Source: Lachnospiraceae bacterium (lineage in GTDB: Bacteria; Bacillota; Clostridia; Lachnospirales; Lachnospiraceae). From it: 64,000 bases of DNA. The stretch spans positions 44,797 through 108,796 of the forward strand of contig JAAVZL010000022.1 of assembly GCA_022791635.1 (NCBI GenBank), in the 5' to 3' direction. The notes beneath the pieces were generated by a model, which was not told the DNA's origin, did no database searches, and worked only from the letters and a program-made list of their open reading frames with translations. Both the position numbers and the translations under genes were made by a program. Below, one piece after another: positions 61,109 to 64,000 of the stretch. Each line of letters opens with the position of its first letter. The first letter of the stretch is position 1.

Positions 61109-63177
61109 TCGAATTCTCCTTCCTCCTGCATCTTCTCAATGGTGTGCTTTACAATCTCCATAGCCTCCTCCACTCCGCAGTCCAGCTGGGCGCCTGCCAT
61201 ATTCATATGGCCGCCTCCCCCCAGACGCTCGGTAAGAATCTGCACATTTACCTCATCAATGGAACGGGCGCTGACATAAGTCCGGTGCTGATAATAGGTC
61301 AGCACAATAGAAGCCCGCACCCCTACAATATTCAACAGCTCATCCGCCGCCTGCGCCCCCACAATGGTGGGACTCTCAATGTTCTCATTGGGGCACACAG
61401 AGATCGCAAATCCATGGTACACCTCCGCGTGGCGCACCGCCTCCGCCCTTGCCTTATATTCCACCATCTCATTGCGGAACATCTTACGCACACGGGTCAC
61501 GTCCGCACCGCACCGCCGCAAAAACGCCGCCGCCTCAAAGGTCCGGACTCCGGTTCTGCGCATAAAGTTATCCGTATCCAGAACAATTCCCGCATAGAGA
61601 CAGTCCGCCTCCGCAGTCTTAATCTTCAGCCCCTCGTCAAAATACTGAAGAATCTCCGCCACCATCTCACAGGCCGAAGATGCATAGGGCTCGATATAAG
61701 ACAAGACGGCATTTTCAATCTGCTCATTGGTCTGACGGTGATGATCCAGCACCACAATGGTGGGTGTCCGGCTAAGCAGCTCACTGCACTCCGTATAATT
61801 TGGCCTGTTGGTATCCACCACCACCAGAACCGTATTCCGGTCAATCATCTCCAAAGCCTGATCTCCCGTAAGGAACATATCCGTCTCATAGGCCGGATTG
61901 TCATCAAAGCTTTCCCTTAAGGGGCGCACGGAATTGGTAATGTCATTGATGACAATGTAAGCCCGCTTCCCCAGCACCCTGGCCGCCCGGTAAATACCGA
62001 TAGAGGCACCAAAGGAATCCATATCCCCCATCTTATGGCCCATTACCATGACCTTGTCACGGCTCTCAATAAACTCCCGAAGAGCGTGAGCCTTCACACG
62101 GGCCTTCACACGGGTTGCCTTCTCCATCTGCTGAGTCTTGCCGCCAAAATAGGTAATACTCTCCCCTTCCTTGGTGACCACCTGGTCGCCGCCCCGGGCA
62201 AGAGCCAAGTCAATGGCAATTCGGGCGTAATCGTAATTCTCCGCAAAGCTTCCCCCGCTTAAACCAAGACCCATGCTTAAGGTTACCGCCATCTCATTGC
62301 CAATATTCACCGTCTTTACATCCTGAAGAAGCTCAAACTTATTTTCCCGCATGATCGGCAGATGCTTTTCCTGAATGGCAATGAAGTATTTATCCTTCTC
62401 CATCTTCTTTACAATGCCGCCAAAAGCTCCAATGTACTTGTTGATCTTCCGATCCACCAGAGCCACCAGAAGAGAACGGCGGACCTCCTCCACCGTGTCC
62501 AGAGCCTCCTCATAATTATCCAGATAAATCAAGCCTGCCACCAGACGCTCTTCCTTATTCATGCGGATGTAGCGGTTGATTTCCGTCTCATCGAACATGT
62601 AGAGGGCGATCAGGTATCCGTCATCATCCTCCACGTCCACCAGGGTATTTTCCTCCAGAGCCCGCTCCAGATAAACCTTACGGATATCCACCCGGAAGTC
62701 AAACTCCTCCGTGGAAAAATAAATGGTTTTGCCATCCTCCTTATCCTCCATCAAAAGCTCCTCCCGGGAAACCTCCGGAAGAAACCAGGAAATCGGCCTG
62801 CGAAGCCCCTTTTTCGTCTTTTTGCTGATCTCAAAAAAAGCCCTATTGGCCCACTGCACCCTTCCCTCATCGTCCAAAAGGGCATAGGGCAGGGCCAGAT
62901 CCTGCAAAAGCTTTTTCTGAATCTGTCCGTACTGGGTGGCAAAGGAAATCAGCTCATTATAAATCTGTGTCCGGCTGCGCAGATACAGCACGGAAACCAT
63001 CAGCAGATAAATCACCAGGAAAGCCGACACCAGAACTCCGGCCTTGACCGATATCGAGTACATACAGCCATTCATAAGAAACAGCAAAATACTCAACAGC
63101 AAGACCCACCGGGTGTAGCTCTTTAGCTGGCCCTTTAAATGAACCTTCTTTTTCATCGCTTTATCTCCATGATCCAT
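61105..63177 (-). CDS. gdpP: Cyclic-di-AMP phosphodiesterase GdpP
   Basis: A 690-residue membrane enzyme that cleaves c-di-AMP. It has two N-terminal membrane segments (about 20-55), a PAS-like domain (about 80-170), a degenerate GGDEF domain (about 190-330) and a C-terminal DHH-DHHA1 module (about 350-685) with GHKMGDMDSFGAS, VVLDHHRQ and GGGGHMNMAG. It is the first gene of gdpP-rplI-dnaB. The ATG at 63177 follows AAGGAG; an internal ATG at 63156 is also usable. It links osmotic and wall homeostasis to replication genes. Confidence 0.94.
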   Translation of the reverse strand: MDHGDKAMKKKVHLKGQLKSYTRWVLLLSILLFLMNGCMYSISVKAGVLVSAFLVIYLLMVSVLYLRSRTQIYNELISFATQYGQIQKKLLQDLALPYALLDDEGRVQWANRAFFEISKKTKKGLRRPISWFLPEVSREELLMEDKEDGKTIYFSTEEFDFRVDIRKVYLERALEENTLVDVEDDDGYLIALYMFDETEINRYIRMNKEERLVAGLIYLDNYEEALDTVEEVRRSLLVALVDRKINKYIGAFGGIVKKMEKDKYFIAIQEKHLPIMRENKFELLQDVKTVNIGNEMAVTLSMGLGLSGGSFAENYDYARIAIDLALARGGDQVVTKEGESITYFGGKTQQMEKATRVKARVKAHALREFIESRDKVMVMGHKMGDMDSFGASIGIYRAARVLGKRAYIVINDITNSVRPLRESFDDNPAYETDMFLTGDQALEMIDRNTVLVVVDTNRPNYTECSELLSRTPTIVVLDHHRQTNEQIENAVLSYIEPYASSACEMVAEILQYFDEGLKIKTAEADCLYAGIVLDTDNFMRRTGVRTFEAAAFLRRCGADVTRVRKMFRNEMVEYKARAEAVRHAEVYHGFAISVCPNENIESPTIVGAQAADELLNIVGVRASIVLTYYQHRTYVSARSIDEVNVQILTERLGGGGHMNMAGAQLDCGVEEAMEIVKHTIEKMQEEGEFE

Positions 63178-63352
63178 CAAACTCCTTCGCCTATTGTATC
63201 ACACATTTTTCATATTTGCCATAAAAATTCCAGTTATACGCTTATTATTCATTTCTATTGTTACAGTTCAGACGTGGGGAGCGGAGCTTCCGCTAATGTT
63301 AGGCAGGGCTACGGAATCCGATTCCTGATATACGGTCTGCCTGAAGTCAAAC

Positions 63353-63398
63353 AAAAAACCATGAATCACAGCGTATTCCTCTATCCTGTGATTCATGG
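63353..63398 (-). terminator. Terminator after the HEPN gene
   Basis: CCATGAATCACAG (63359-63371) pairs with CTGTGATTCATGG (63386-63398), followed on the minus strand by TTTTTTG. Confidence 0.8.
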
Positions 63399-63406
63399 CT
63401 TCTCAT

Positions 63407-63796
63407 TTACTTTCCCTCAATATACTGCTTTATGGTATGATAAAACTTTTCTGCATTTTCGATCTGTTCATTTACATCCTCTTTTGAAAGGATATAGTAA
63501 TCATCATAATCGCTGTCATTCCGAATATCAAACGCCTCTCCTATTATATCTGACAGCTCTACACTGAAAATCCCCGTTTTAATGTACTGCTTCCGAAAGT
63601 ATGCCGATACTCCCGAATGCTTTGAAAAATCCATTCCCTCCAAAGCAAGCACACTTTTCATACAATGGAAAATTGCATAATAAGATCTGTTTGCGGCACC
63701 CTTATAATCCTCATCTACTGCCAGTATTTTTGTAAATGGTAAACCATTTGTCCTACGGTTAAAAATTGCCGCTCTTCCGAGCGGCTGTTCAATCAC
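63407..63796 (-). pseudogene. HEPN-domain protein with N-terminus replaced at an IS66 end
   Basis: The 129-codon frame matches a HEPN domain from about KILAVDEDYKGAANRSYYA onward, with SYYAIFH and the R-x-x-x-D/H region near RNDSDYDDYY in the expected places. The first about 20 residues of a normal HEPN domain are absent. The 19 codons before the junction instead read IS66 downstream sequence (63733-63790), including its terminator hairpin. The frame starts with GTG, which overlaps the transposase stop. An insertion has probably cut the gene; expression of a shortened protein is possible. HEPN proteins often pair with a nucleotidyltransferase antitoxin, not visible here. Confidence 0.7.
63760..63785 (-). 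terminator. Terminator after the IS66 transposase
   Basis: GCCGCTC-ttcc-GAGCGGC (63768-63785) with a T-run (plus-strand AAAAA at 63761-63765). It lies 7 bp past the transposase stop. Confidence 0.65.
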
Positions 63797-64000
63797 TTGC
63801 TTCGTTTTTTACAGCTTTTTGGTAACTTATCTGACCATGGAACCAAGTCGCTGATATAATCTTCCGGTTTGTCATCCAGATGCAGCAGCATCTGTTCCAA
63901 AACATACTGGAAATATTCATGGGGCTTCAATCCGTTTGCCTTTACTGTTTCCGCTATGCTGTAGTACATGGCGCTTGCTTTGGCTCCCTGTTTCGAGTCA
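63793..64000 (-). mobile_element. IS66-family transposase (C-terminal part, runs off the window)
   Basis: The last 69 codons of an IS66-type transposase: SKQGAKASAMYYSIAETVKANGL, then PHEYFQYVLEQML and DLVPWSDKLPKS before a TGA at 63793. This C-terminal pattern (KGAKASAxYYSL...) is characteristic of IS66 TnpC. The rest lies beyond the window. The IS end is probably near 63732, where GTAAATGG begins, but the inverted repeat cannot be confirmed without the other end. Confidence 0.8.

Noticed and set aside
1..64000. CRISPR arrays, tRNA and rRNA genes
   Set aside because: No regular spaced repeats, cas genes or tRNA/rRNA sequences were recognised in the window.

Overview
The window looks like chromosomal DNA of a spore-forming, anaerobic, Gram-positive Clostridia, most likely a gut-type Lachnospiraceae. 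Support: spoVT, spoVG and a CwlD-type amidase (sporulation), the paired glgC/glgD adenylyltransferases, a long-form Prs, a small 2[4Fe-4S] ferredoxin, strong GGAGG ribosome-binding sites and moderate GC. No rRNA, tRNA or CRISPR array was found. The family placement is inferred from gene content, not from a marker-gene search.

Layout. 1-6.2 kb: a two-component system with a lipoprotein cut by the window edge, a 5'-truncated HAD gene, a divergent aroE, spoVT and an acetate-kinase-family gene. 6.5-20 kb: wall and envelope housekeeping (GH25 lysozyme lipoprotein, two PrsA-like foldase lipoproteins, mfd, pth, spoVG, glgC-glgD, murC). 20-23.6 kb: a primosome operon (DnaD-like, DnaI-like) plus prs, preceded by a cluster of DnaA boxes. 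23.7-30.5 kb: a second two-component system, an EIIC-like membrane protein next to a NiaR-type repressor, tcdA and a large unknown membrane protein. 30.5-49 kb: a large sugar-catabolism island. 49-56.6 kb: nucleotide salvage, azlCD, spore/wall hydrolases and mecA. 56.7-63.2 kb: rbsK, DUF1858, ferredoxin, a MerR regulator and the conserved gdpP-rplI-dnaB operon. The right edge carries the end of an IS66 transposase abutting a HEPN gene that has lost its normal start.

The sugar island (30.8-49.1 kb) combines an ABC importer, an L-fucose-isomerase-type enzyme, a ketose 3-epimerase-type enzyme, two short-chain dehydrogenases, two paralogous FGGY kinases, three DeoC-type aldolases, one class II aldolase, and GntR, LacI and AraC regulators. 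The duplicated kinase/aldolase set and the altered phosphate-binding loop of the aldolases point to a pathway for an unusual, perhaps deoxy-, sugar that I cannot match to a described route.

The most striking non-coding signal is a family of seven long palindromic repeats (about 97-221 bp) between genes. The inner parts are conserved, but a 7-11 nt block of the outer arms differs in almost every copy while staying self-complementary. One copy has its arm inside the 3' end of a coding sequence. A multi-helix intergenic region near 55.4-55.7 kb is a separate candidate structured RNA. Other regulatory signals include a NiaR-like operator over the start site of the EIIC-like gene, matching LacI-type operators on two divergent promoters, and a probably leaderless histidine-kinase gene.
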